From: Rhodococcus sp. KBS0724
Lineage (GTDB): Bacteria > Actinomycetota > Actinomycetes > Mycobacteriales > Mycobacteriaceae
Length of the DNA stretch: 64,000 nucleotides
Reading direction: 5' to 3'
Assembly: GCF_005938745.2 (NCBI RefSeq)
Contig: NZ_VCBX02000001.1
Span: 4,726,501 to 4,790,500, forward strand
In this document: positions 1-9,600 of the stretch, piece after piece
How positions within the stretch are numbered: position 1 is the first letter of the stretch
How the letters are laid out: every line of letters starts with the position of its first letter
The notes under the pieces: model-generated
What the model was told of the DNA's origin: nothing
Database searches by the model: none
Seen by the model: only the letters and a program-made list of their open reading frames with translations
Made by a program: the position numbers and the translations under genes

Positions 1-288
1 CAATTCTTCCGTGACGCAGACGTAGTGGTGCTTCCCTATCGAAGGGCGTCGGCCAGCGGTCCGCTGCAGATCGCTATGCACTCCGGGTTGCATGTCGTGC
101 TCTACGCGGTTGGCGGACTCGTCGAAGCAACACGCACCTACGAAGGCGCCCATCTGGTCGAACCCGATAACGTCGACGCACTCCGTCACGCGTTGATGTC
201 GATTCCGCCGGACCGCCGCCGCCGATTCACCGACCATACCTCGTGGTCGACCATGCTCGGTGCGATCGAACGGTTGGCGCGATCATGA
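1..288 (+). CDS. GT4-family glycosyltransferase, C-terminal fragment (5' end outside window)
   Basis: The reading frame is open from the first base and ends at a TGA at 286-288. It begins with QFFRDADVVVLPYRRAS, the usual stretch near the sugar-nucleotide site of GT4 (GT-B fold) enzymes, followed by a segment with G..E and a terminal helix. Only about 95 C-terminal residues are present, so donor and acceptor cannot be read. Its stop overlaps the next start by four bases (ATGA), so it is the upstream member of a coupled polysaccharide operon. The GTG at 25 lies inside the conserved stretch and is not a real start. Confidence 0.8.
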   Translation, partial: QFFRDADVVVLPYRRASASGPLQIAMHSGLHVVLYAVGGLVEATRTYEGAHLVEPDNVDALRHALMSIPPDRRRRFTDHTSWSTMLGAIERLARS

Positions 289-2180
289 TTGCACTCGCTC
301 CGAGCGATACCGAACCGAGTCCGCGGCACCGGTTCTCCGGCAGCTCACGCTCGCCGCTGTTGTCCTGGACAGTGATTGGCGTATCGGTTGCGCTCGGAAC
401 ACTCCTGATCGGTGTGTCGTACCGGATGTCGACCGAGGGCTCACCGCCGAACGTCTACTACGCAACCTTCTGGGCCGGGATGTTGCTCGGGGTGATACCA
501 CTCGCAGCAAAATTGGCAGCTTCCGAGACAACAGTTGGTCAACGCATCGGCTCGATAACGGTGCTCGGGCTCTTCACGGCAGTTCCCAAGTATCTCCGAA
601 ACCCTTTCGGCCCTTCCTATCACGACGAGTATGCGCACTGGCGTGAATCCGTCGATGTCATGACGAGCGGCCAATTGTTCCCACCCAACTCGATCATTCC
701 GATCGTCGAATATTTTCCCGGCACGTCGGCCCTGTCCGCTTCCCTGTCCCAACTGACCGGCCTCTCGGCCTGGTCCGCGGGGGAAGTGTTGATGGTCATC
801 GCCCATGTCATGACAATTCTCGGCACGTATGTGCTCGGAACTTCGCTGCTGCGCTCCGCCCGTGCCGGTGCCGTGGCAGCCCTGATCTACGCCCTCAATC
901 CGTCGGCCATCTATTTCGACACCCAATTCGCGTACGAAGGTGTTGCCATCACATTCTTCATGTGGGCGTTGGCATTGACCTCGCTTGCCGCACGTTCGGA
1001 CGATCGTCGACGGCGAATCTCGTATCTGTCGATCGCGGTCACCTGCGGCGCCGTGTGCGTCGTCACCCACCATCTGACCACCATCGCACTGCTCCTGATC
1101 TCGGCGGCAATCGCCGTCACCGTCACAGCATTCGGATTCGTACGCACGCACCAAAGGCCATACGTGTGGTGGATTCTGCTGGGCGGCACCGGAACCGTCG
1201 GCGCCGCCTGGCTTGTCTTCGTGGCATCGCCGACCGTGAGCTACCTCTCGCCGTATCTCGCCAACTCGTTGACTCAGCTGAGTAGCATCGCCACGTCGCA
1301 ATCGAGTGGCCGCGAACTCCTCGCCGCCAATGTTCAGCCGCTCTGGGAACGAGCTTTCACCGCAGCCGCTCCGGCAGCGGTGGCAGCGATATTCGCGTTG
1401 GGCCTGTTGGTGATCGCGCGCGTGCGGAGCAAAGTCACCTCCGCGACCCTTGCATTCATCGCCGTCGGAGCGGTCTACTTCCCGTCGGTGCTGTTTGTGC
1501 TGGCCCCGTCGGGCGCCGAGGGGGCCAGGCGCTCGTGGGCATTCAGTTACGTCGGGGTGGCAGTGATGTGCGCCCTCGTAGTCGCATTCCAGGATCGATT
1601 GCCGCACGTAGTGATCCGGTTCCGGACGTTGATCTCGCTGGCCGTCCTGACCGTCCTGCTCATCGGAAATGTCGGCGCCGGCCTCAACGATCCCTACCGA
1701 TTTCCCGGCCCGTTCCTGTGGGGCTCCGATACCAGATCCGCGAGCGCCGAAGCCCGGACGGTGGCAGAACACATTCGACTGAGAGAAGGCCGCGTGCGCG
1801 TCGTGACCGATCGCTACACAACGCTGGCACTCGCAGCGTACGGCGAACTCTACGTCTCCGAACCATCATCCGATTTTCCGGTGTGGGAGCTCACCCAGAC
1901 CGACTCCGACCCCGATACAAAACTGGCTTCCGACCTGGCCGGGGCGACGTACGACTATCTTGTCGTCGATACCCGGATGGCGGATTCCCCACCCTTCAAC
2001 GGGGACAACTACGGCAGCGGGGATCCATTGGCCGGCCTGCCGACACCGTCCTCGTATCTCGACCGACTCGATCACGTGCCATGGGCGTCACTGATCATGT
2101 CGACCGAACATCTCCGGGTGTACCGACTCGATACGGCGAGCGTCGGCACCGAACTGATCACTCCGACGGGAACACCATGA
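285..2180 (+). CDS. Polytopic membrane protein, GT-C glycosyltransferase-like
   Basis: The protein has 631 residues and about eleven to thirteen hydrophobic segments from residue 25 to about 460, then a soluble C-terminal part. A loop after the first helices carries HDEYAHW, resembling the acidic motif in the first external loop of GT-C enzymes that use lipid-linked sugars. That suggests sugar transfer onto a polysaccharide or lipid at the outer face of the membrane. ATG 285 was chosen over an in-frame upstream start because it forms an ATGA overlap with the preceding stop. The family is inferred from topology and one motif only; an unrelated polysaccharide membrane protein is possible. Confidence 0.6.
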   Translation: MIALAPSDTEPSPRHRFSGSSRSPLLSWTVIGVSVALGTLLIGVSYRMSTEGSPPNVYYATFWAGMLLGVIPLAAKLAASETTVGQRIGSITVLGLFTAVPKYLRNPFGPSYHDEYAHWRESVDVMTSGQLFPPNSIIPIVEYFPGTSALSASLSQLTGLSAWSAGEVLMVIAHVMTILGTYVLGTSLLRSARAGAVAALIYALNPSAIYFDTQFAYEGVAITFFMWALALTSLAARSDDRRRRISYLSIAVTCGAVCVVTHHLTTIALLLISAAIAVTVTAFGFVRTHQRPYVWWILLGGTGTVGAAWLVFVASPTVSYLSPYLANSLTQLSSIATSQSSGRELLAANVQPLWERAFTAAAPAAVAAIFALGLLVIARVRSKVTSATLAFIAVGAVYFPSVLFVLAPSGAEGARRSWAFSYVGVAVMCALVVAFQDRLPHVVIRFRTLISLAVLTVLLIGNVGAGLNDPYRFPGPFLWGSDTRSASAEARTVAEHIRLREGRVRVVTDRYTTLALAAYGELYVSEPSSDFPVWELTQTDSDPDTKLASDLAGATYDYLVVDTRMADSPPFNGDNYGSGDPLAGLPTPSSYLDRLDHVPWASLIMSTEHLRVYRLDTASVGTELITPTGTP

Positions 2181-3133
2181 AACGCAACGACATCGCCAAT
2201 CGAAGTGGCCGACTCCTAGTCGCGGTACTGACGTGCGATCTCCGTACCGGAGTGAGGGTTTCCGCCGTGGTCGCCGCAGTGTCTCTCGCCGCGATACTCC
2301 TGCGAGCTCCCGTGGAAGTTCGGATACTTGTCGTGGCCGCACTCCTCGTCATCGCGGCCTGGGCAGCGTCTACGTTGATTCTGGGCGACATACCGGATGG
2401 AACTGACCCACACGATCTCGACGCGCGAGGAGACGGACTCGAAAGACCACTACGCGTGCTCCTTCCATCCCTGTTCACCCTCGTCATCTTGCTCGGCACC
2501 GTTCTCGCGCTGGGCCCCTTGGGCTTTCAACTGACCACATCCACCATCGCGCTCGCCCTCTTCGCGGTGGCAGCAGCACTGCTGTCCCTGACGGCAATTC
2601 GCGTTCGGCAGACTCCGCGGAATGCCGAGGCGCCCCCAGTCCCCGATATAGCGTGGCGCAGTGTAGGAAAAACCGCGCTCGTCTCACTCGCCCTGACAGC
2701 GCTGTGCGTCGGAGCGTTGTTCGGTGCGCTTGCCATGCAGACAACCCAACCCGAACGGTACGTCAACACGATTCTCACCGGCCCCGACACCGCCATCGCC
2801 GGTCAACTCGAGGTGGCGCCCGATTCCCCGGTCGACATCGAATGGACCTCGTACAGTTACGGTTTCCTCTTTCCCAGCCTGCCGCCGTACGTCACGGCAA
2901 CCATCGGCGGCGAGTCACCGACCGATCCACGGTTCGTCACGACACCACCGACCGCACCCTTCGACACCAACACCAACGCCCGTAGTGCCCAGGTCGGAAC
3001 CGTGTCGTTCCTCGCACCGAACGAACCCGGCCGGTACCGAGTTGCGATTGACATCGCGATCGCCCAGACTCCCGACACCGTCGGTATCGGGCCGACATCC
3101 CTCGTGCTCTATCTGTCTGTGACGCCCCGATGA
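2177..3133 (+). CDS. Membrane protein of unknown function in polysaccharide cluster
   Basis: This 318-residue protein starts at ATG 2177, which overlaps the upstream stop as ATGA. The reading frame stays open far upstream, but that part lies on top of the preceding gene. Four to six hydrophobic helices occupy residues 25 to about 190. A hydrophilic C-terminal domain of about 125 residues follows, ending in a beta-rich stretch (PGRYRVAIDIAIAQTP) that looks extracytoplasmic. I recognise no family. Tight coupling to a flippase and glycosyltransferases suggests a role in assembling or exporting the same polymer. Confidence 0.6.
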   Translation: MKRNDIANRSGRLLVAVLTCDLRTGVRVSAVVAAVSLAAILLRAPVEVRILVVAALLVIAAWAASTLILGDIPDGTDPHDLDARGDGLERPLRVLLPSLFTLVILLGTVLALGPLGFQLTTSTIALALFAVAAALLSLTAIRVRQTPRNAEAPPVPDIAWRSVGKTALVSLALTALCVGALFGALAMQTTQPERYVNTILTGPDTAIAGQLEVAPDSPVDIEWTSYSYGFLFPSLPPYVTATIGGESPTDPRFVTTPPTAPFDTNTNARSAQVGTVSFLAPNEPGRYRVAIDIAIAQTPDTVGIGPTSLVLYLSVTPR

Positions 3134-4440
3134 AGGTGACACTCGGCTCTCTCCCCCAGATCGTACGGACCCGAATAGCCGAAGACTCGATGCTGCGCAA
3201 CAGTTCCTACATGATGGCGAGCACCGTTCTCACCTCCCTCATGGGCTATGTGTTCTGGCTCGTAGTCGCCCACACGACATCTACCGAGGACATCGGCGTC
3301 GCAGCGGCCACCACCAGCGCCATGCAGGCAACGGCGCTGATCGCCAGCGTCGGCGCCGCCACCGCAATGGTCGAGTGGCTACCGCGCACTCTTACGGTTG
3401 AACGCTGGCGGCGAATACTCACCGCCGCAGTGACAGTCGTAATTGTGACCGCGGTGATCGGGTCTGCGATCGTGGTGCTCACTCTGGGATTTGTTCTGCA
3501 CACTCTCCCCTCGCTGACCACTGCACTCGCTGCAACGGCATTCACGATCGGAGCTACATTCTTCGCTCTGGGAACACTGGCCGACTGTGTGGCGGTTGCT
3601 CTGCGCCGCAGCGGACTACTCCTCGCACGCAATGTACTGTTCACCGGCTTGCGCATTCCGTTGCTGTTCCTCCCCGTACTCATCCGAGGCACACACAACC
3701 ACATACTCACGGCTTGGAGCGCCTCGGCGGTGATTTCGGTAGCGTTCTCGACGTTCTGGTGCAGACGAATACGCGGCGAGCACAGTATGCGACCGCTATT
3801 CGGGCATCTCGTCGCCGACATCCGGGATATGAGCGCATCACTGCTGGGACAACACGTGGTGACGGTGGCGTCGAACGTCACGTCCTTCGTACTGCCCATC
3901 ATCGTGCTGGCCAGGCTGTCGGAATCCGACGGAGCCTACTTCTACGCGACGTGGATGCTCGGAGCGGTGTTCTTCATGATCAGTCCATGCATTGCCATGG
4001 CGCTGTTCGCCGAGACCGCAACTGATCCCGAAGACATCCCGGGTCTCGCCCGGCGTTGCAGTCGGATCATCGCCGCGTTGCTCGGCCCACTGATCCTCGT
4101 CTACCTCATCGGCGGCGGGTGGGTGCTGCGAGTATTCGGCGAGTCGTACAGTGCTCACGGGCAATTGCTGCTGATCGTACTGACTCTCTCTGCCATCCCG
4201 GATGCCGTCACCAACATCGCGGTGGCGGTTCTGCGCGCAGTCGGCAGACTCCGCGAGGCCATGACACTCAATGTGTCGATGCTGCTCACCTGCCTGGCAC
4301 TCTCCTGGATCCTATTGCCGTCCATGGGAATTGTTGCCGTCGGAATCAGCTGGATCGTCGCGCAGAGCCTCGGCGCACTCTGGGCCTTGGGACGGTGGCG
4401 CTACATCGTTGTACCAGCACGGCCGAGAGTGCTTCGATGA
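3130..4440 (+). CDS. Polysaccharide flippase (Wzx/MOP-like)
   Basis: The 436-residue protein is almost wholly hydrophobic with about twelve predicted helices. Its N-terminus (LRNSSYMMASTVLTSLMGYVFW, split here by a helix break) is typical of MOP-superfamily lipid-linked oligosaccharide flippases, which move undecaprenyl-linked sugar units across the membrane. Mid-protein polar residues occur within helices as expected for a substrate channel. ATG 3130 overlaps the previous stop by four bases. The family is well supported by composition, length and neighbours, but the sugar unit is unknown. Confidence 0.75.
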   Translation: MKVTLGSLPQIVRTRIAEDSMLRNSSYMMASTVLTSLMGYVFWLVVAHTTSTEDIGVAAATTSAMQATALIASVGAATAMVEWLPRTLTVERWRRILTAAVTVVIVTAVIGSAIVVLTLGFVLHTLPSLTTALAATAFTIGATFFALGTLADCVAVALRRSGLLLARNVLFTGLRIPLLFLPVLIRGTHNHILTAWSASAVISVAFSTFWCRRIRGEHSMRPLFGHLVADIRDMSASLLGQHVVTVASNVTSFVLPIIVLARLSESDGAYFYATWMLGAVFFMISPCIAMALFAETATDPEDIPGLARRCSRIIAALLGPLILVYLIGGGWVLRVFGESYSAHGQLLLIVLTLSAIPDAVTNIAVAVLRAVGRLREAMTLNVSMLLTCLALSWILLPSMGIVAVGISWIVAQSLGALWALGRWRYIVVPARPRVLR

Positions 4441-4453
4441 AGGGGATTATCCG

Positions 4454-5692
4454 GTGAGAGTCCTACTGGTCTCCGACAGCTACCCACCGGCCGCCGGTGG
4501 ACTCGAACGCGCCGTGCACGCCCTGGCTACCGGGTTGGCCGGCGACGGAACCGAAGTCACGGTCGCCACACTCAGCCGAGGCAGTACGGCGTCGCAGTCA
4601 CTCGACGGTCTGGTCGCAGTGCACCACCTGCCTGGCTGGACGCGATTCCTGCGGCCGTTCACCTCCGATGCCGCCCACCAATTTCATCCCACTGCACCCG
4701 ATCCCGCGCTGGCCTGGCACCTTCAGCGCCTTGTCGATGAACTACAACCCGATGTCGTGCACGCCCACGGATGGATCCTGCACTCGTGTCTGCGATTACA
4801 TCTCCCGCGGCGAACCGCACTGGTAGTCACCCTCCACGATTACGGACTGAGCTGTGCAAAGAAGACTCTGGTACCCAAGAGCGCCCTCGATACCGTCTGC
4901 CCTGGACCAGGAATCACGCGATGCCTTCGGTGTGCCCGCGATTTCTACGGGACACCGAAAGCCGTGCCGCTGGTCCTCGGACTCGCCGAGAGCCAGCACC
5001 TCCTCGACCGCGTCACACTGTTTCTTCCGATCAGCACGGCGGTAGCGCAATCATGCCTGGCGGGAGTCGATCCGGATCGTGTTGCCGTAATACCCTCGTT
5101 TGTGCCCGACGCTATAAGCGACGAAGGACGCGGGAATGGCACAGATTTCCTGCCCGCCACCGACTATCTCCTCTTCATCGGTGCCATCGGCCCACACAAG
5201 GGAATCACAACACTTCTGGACGCTCACCGGCTCATGCACTCACCGATGCCACTGGTGGTGATCGGAATGCAACGCCCCGATACTCCCCCGATGACCGGCG
5301 ACTCCGAGCGTCCGGTCATCGTGCGTACCGATGTCGGACACGATCAGGTCATGACTGCCATGCGGGGAGCTCGCGTAGTCTGTGTTCCCTCGAGATGGGC
5401 GGAACCACAAGGACTTGTCGCTATTGAAGCGATGAGTGTGGGAACCCCGGTGGTCGCGTCCGACATCGGCGGGTTACGAGACGTGATCGAGCACGAACAC
5501 TCCGGCCTACTTGTTCCCCCCGGCGATACCTACGAACTCGCACGTGCACTCGAACGCATACTCGAGGATCAGACACTGCACACCAGTGTGGTCGAGGGTG
5601 GTCGAATCAGAGCCCGCGCCTACACCGAATCGGCTGTTCTACCCCAGGTTCGACGCGCCTACGCTAGGGCTATCTCACAGCGGGCCATCTGA
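4454..5692 (+). CDS. GT4-family glycosyltransferase
   Basis: This is a 412-residue GT-B enzyme. The N-terminal Rossmann domain opens with VRVLLVSDSYPPAAGGLER, the usual acceptor-side GT4 signature. The C-terminal domain has LLFIGAIGPHKGITTLLDA and the donor-binding stretch EPQGLVAIEAMSVGTPVVAS with the EX7E-type acidic pair. The start is GTG 4454: AAGGGGA lies eight bases upstream, while ATG 4437 reads out of frame into a stop. It is 13 bases after the flippase gene, so probably the last gene of the operon. Its last 34 bases overlap the convergent GH6 gene. The donor sugar cannot be told. Confidence 0.88.
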   Translation: MRVLLVSDSYPPAAGGLERAVHALATGLAGDGTEVTVATLSRGSTASQSLDGLVAVHHLPGWTRFLRPFTSDAAHQFHPTAPDPALAWHLQRLVDELQPDVVHAHGWILHSCLRLHLPRRTALVVTLHDYGLSCAKKTLVPKSALDTVCPGPGITRCLRCARDFYGTPKAVPLVLGLAESQHLLDRVTLFLPISTAVAQSCLAGVDPDRVAVIPSFVPDAISDEGRGNGTDFLPATDYLLFIGAIGPHKGITTLLDAHRLMHSPMPLVVIGMQRPDTPPMTGDSERPVIVRTDVGHDQVMTAMRGARVVCVPSRWAEPQGLVAIEAMSVGTPVVASDIGGLRDVIEHEHSGLLVPPGDTYELARALERILEDQTLHTSVVEGGRIRARAYTESAVLPQVRRAYARAISQRAI

Positions 5693-6678
5693 GAACCTCT
5701 GCGCCGTCCCGAATTCTGCACGATCGCAACAGCATACGCATTCCACCACACACTCGACGGCGGCTCACCCCGATTGCAGGTGCCGTCAGACTCGCCGGGA
5801 TGTTTGACCCACAAGTACGCGGCCGCGTGCGCTGCCCGGGTTTGTGTCGTCGGCGCCGAACCCAGCGCGCGATCCGGCGGATTGCACCAGTTCAGCGGCC
5901 CTTCGGGGGGCGGTCCGGCGCCGTTGCGTGACGTGTCGACGACGTAGGTCTTTCCGTCGGTCAGCGCCGATACGGACTCCCCGTAGGCTTCCTGCTCCGC
6001 GGTCGTGTAGAAATTGGCGACATTGAGACTGAATCCCCGGGCGCGATCCACCCCGGCCGATTCGAGACGGCTCGCCAGCTCGGGAGCATCGAGCCACCGC
6101 GAATGACCACCGTCGATGTACACCGCGGTATTCGGATCCGAGGCAAGCGCATTCACCGAATAGCGGAGAAGATCGACTCGCTCTGTTGCCTGCTCGGAGG
6201 ACAGACACGACCAGTCGGTGAGCGCGTCCGGTTCCACGATCACAACCGCTTCACGGTTACCGATTCCCGCCGCAACATTGTCCGACCATGTTCGGTAGTC
6301 CGAGCCGTTGCTGTATCCGCCGGCAGAGTAGGAACCACAGTCACGTTGCGGAATCGCGTACGTGACCAACACCGCAACCGCGTTCGCACGGGCAGCAGCA
6401 TCGACGTACCGGGACACCTCGTTGGCAACCGCCGTCGGCGGCGAGGTTGCACTGAGCCAGAACGCCTGTGGTGTATCGGCCAGTCTGGCAACGATCGAGG
6501 CGGTCTCCGGGTAGTCCACCATCGCGCGTGCCGCACTCGAATTCGGATCGACATAGAATCCTCCGGACGCGACGCGTTGCGCGGTGTCCACGTCGTCGCG
6601 CGCCCCCGCCGCACAACAACTCGAACCTGTCATGAGCACAACCGCGCACGCACACGCGATGATTCGATTCCACCTCAT
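5659..6678 (-). CDS. Secreted glycoside hydrolase family 6 (cellulase-like)
   Basis: The 339-residue protein starts with a Sec-type signal peptide (basic RWNR, hydrophobic core, cleavage near residue 24). The mature part matches GH6: RDCG with Asp113 in the position of the family's first catalytic-site aspartate, and EPDAL with Asp151 at the proton-donor position, plus YIDGGHS. GH6 enzymes cut beta-1,4-glucans with inversion. At about 300 mature residues it is one catalytic domain without a carbohydrate-binding module. ATG 6678 overlaps the NRPS stop (ATGA), making it the last gene of the peptide operon, an odd partner. It overlaps the facing glycosyltransferase by 34 bases and may instead act on that cluster's polymer. 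Confidence 0.85.
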   Translation of the reverse strand: MRWNRIIACACAVVLMTGSSCCAAGARDDVDTAQRVASGGFYVDPNSSAARAMVDYPETASIVARLADTPQAFWLSATSPPTAVANEVSRYVDAAARANAVAVLVTYAIPQRDCGSYSAGGYSNGSDYRTWSDNVAAGIGNREAVVIVEPDALTDWSCLSSEQATERVDLLRYSVNALASDPNTAVYIDGGHSRWLDAPELASRLESAGVDRARGFSLNVANFYTTAEQEAYGESVSALTDGKTYVVDTSRNGAGPPPEGPLNWCNPPDRALGSAPTTQTRAAHAAAYLWVKHPGESDGTCNRGEPPSSVWWNAYAVAIVQNSGRRRGSQMARCEIALA

Positions 6679-9600
6679 GGTAGATCCACCCTCGCATCAT
6701 GAAGACCGGCCAGCATGATCGCTGCCAGTTCTTCGATTTGTGGACTGTCGAGAATCGAGTCGTGACTTCCGCACAGAAAGTGCGTGCGCACCCGGCCTTC
6801 ATGGAACGTATCCCACCCCAGAATCGGTGTTCGCACTTCCGCCGCTGTCGACGACGTGACAAACAGTTCGAGTGGCACGCTGTGCCCACGCTGTTCGTAG
6901 CGCGCCATGATGTCCCAGACACCCCGCAAATCGAAATCCTCCGTCGCCGAACGTCGAACGAGTCCCGCGGCGATCAATCTCTCCCGACCGGCCCATCCGA
7001 GGTTGCGGGCATAATCGGCCACAAGCTTGATCCTGCCGGGCTGGCGCAGTCTCTCGAGTCGTCCCGACGACGACTTCCATCGCTTCATCACTCGCCCTGC
7101 AGTTTCCGGCGTCGGAGTATCGAGTATCCCCAGCCACGCGACCTGTTGCCCGTCGCGATCCAACTGCCGGGCAAGCTCGTACGCCACGAGCCCCCCGAAC
7201 GAGAACCCGGCCAGTGCATACGGCCCTTCCGGTTGAACGGCACGCATGGCCGTCATCGTGGGCTCCACGAGTTCCTCGACGGTTTCCCAGCGCTGCGGGC
7301 GCATCGACGCGGCAAGCGGGAGCAGTGGATGCACACACTGTTCGTCGCCCCAGAGCGCACGTAGATGCCGCAGGCTCATCGCGCTCGGCAGATCGGGGAA
7401 GACGAAGAAGGCGGGCCGCCGATCCGTTACGAGTTCGGGTGCGGGTTGCAACTCGGCCGGCGATGAAGCGTCGTCCACGAGGCGCGCCAACCCCGCGACG
7501 GTAGTTCCCTTGTCGAGGAAGTCGACCAACGACACCTGCGCGCCCATCCGATGTTCGATCTGCGCCACAAGATTCGCGGCCAGGATCGAATGCCCGCCGA
7601 GATCGAAGAAGTTCCGATCCAGATCAGACACCTCGGTGGCGAGTAGCATCGACCACAGCGAAGCCACCTTCTGTTCCGTCGGCGTGAGCACTCTCTCGGA
7701 AGTAATTGCCGCGCTGCGATATTCATCTGCGTCGCTGCGCGCCCGGGCAGCCAGGTCGCGTAACGCCCGGCGATCGAGTTTCCCACTCGCCGACGTGGGA
7801 AGTGTCGGCACTCGAATGATCTCGGCCGGCACCATGTACTCCGGCAGTCGTTGCCGAGTCCACGCCCGCAGATTCGCGTCGTCGTCCGGTCGAGGCTGGT
7901 TGTTGTAGCGCGCGGCCGGGACGATGTAGGCAACTAACGTCGGTTGCCCACGGTGGTCGGTGCCGACGTCCACGGACACCGTGGCCACGCCGGGGTGTTC
8001 TCGTAGTGTCGCTTCGATCTCGCCCAGTTCTATCCTGAACCCGCGGATCTTGACCTGATCGTCCAGTCTCCCGAGGTGCCGGAGCCTTCCGTCCGCGATG
8101 TACCGCCCGCGGTCACCGCTACGGTAGACGCGCTCTCCGGGCACATACGGATCCGGACCGAACCGTTGCGCCGTCTCACCCATGCGGTGGAGATACCCTC
8201 GCGACACCCCCGGTCCGCCGATGACAATCTCACCTGGCACGCCCATCGGAAGAATCCGCCCATTCGAATCCGTCACGTACAGGCGTGTTCCCGGCATCGG
8301 TCGTCCCACGGTAACAGGTTCATCCGATGAGACTGCTCCACCACCGGCAAATACCGTGGTCTCGGTTGGGCCCCAGCCGTTCCACACACCTGCGCAGAGA
8401 CTGGACAGCGACGTTGCCACCGACTGCGGCAGCGGCTCGCCCACCGCACCAGCGATCAACCCGGGGCGTCCCGGCCAGCCTGATTCGATCAGTGCAGCCC
8501 AACTGGTGGGTGTTGCGCTCATCCGCGTCGCGCCGCACTGCTCGATCACGGACGCAAGCCGACGCGGGTCATGCATCTCCTCGGTGGTTGCGACCACTAG
8601 GCCGGCCCCGACCCCGAGTGTCACGAAGTAGTCTCCGACCGACATGTCGAAGGTGTACGAGGCCACCGAGAGCACAACGTCGTCGGAAGTCAGATCTACG
8701 GCCGCCGGCAACGACGCCATCAGGTCCAGTACGTTGCGGTGTTCCACCTGAACACCTTTGGGTGTCCCGGTCGAGCCCGATGTGTAGATGATGTAGGCCA
8801 AATTTTCAGGCCGAACTGCACAGCGAGCGTCGACCAACCGTTCGGTGCTTCGATCGGAAAGATCTGGACCGTCCACCGTCACGACGGGGCAGTCGACCCA
8901 CGTCAATTCCTGTGCCAGCGATTCAGCAGTCAGCACCACCGCCGCGCCGGCGTCGTCGAGCATGAACCGGGCCCGTCGCACCGGTTGCCTCGGCTCGATC
9001 GGCAGATAGGCAGCACCCACCATCAGGACCGCCAGGATCGCCGGCACAAGATCGATCGTGCGCGGCATCAACACCGCCACAACAGTACCCGGACCGACGC
9101 CCGAACGGGTGAGACGTCCCGCAATCGAACGGGCCCGATTCACCAGTTCCCGGTAGGTCAGGCAGATCGGACCCACCGTCACTGCCGGCGCATTCGGCGT
9201 ACTACCGGCCCGATTCACGATTACCTCGTGGATGGTTTCCGGAGGGCTCGGTCCGATCAAATCCGGCTCGGCGGCAGCAGGATTCAGATTCAGCTGCCGA
9301 GCCACGTCTTCGGAATCCGCGAGGGACAGCGCGCTCAGAACAGCGGTCGGGTTTTCCGCGCACCGACGCAGCAACAGGTTCAGATGGCGCCCCATCAACG
9401 CGATCGTGCCCGGATCGAAAAGGTCTGTGTTGTAACTGATTCTGCCCACTAGCCGGCCGTCGGCGCGCTCGTCCAGCTCGAGACTCAGATCGAACTTCAC
9501 CTGTCCTACTCCTGCGCCGACTGCGTTCTCCATCAACTTCATCGACCACTCGAGGTCAACCGGAACCGCCGGGGGTTCGAGAACCAGGACCGATTGGAAA

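Noticed and set aside
441..1772. 443-residue minus-strand frame over the GT-C-like gene
   Set aside because: Low-complexity Gly/Arg/His-rich translation with no domain, opposite a gene with clear membrane helices.
1535..2176. In-frame extension of the third gene over the GT-C-like gene
   Set aside because: Arg/Pro-rich translation; the ATGA overlap at 2177 gives a better start.
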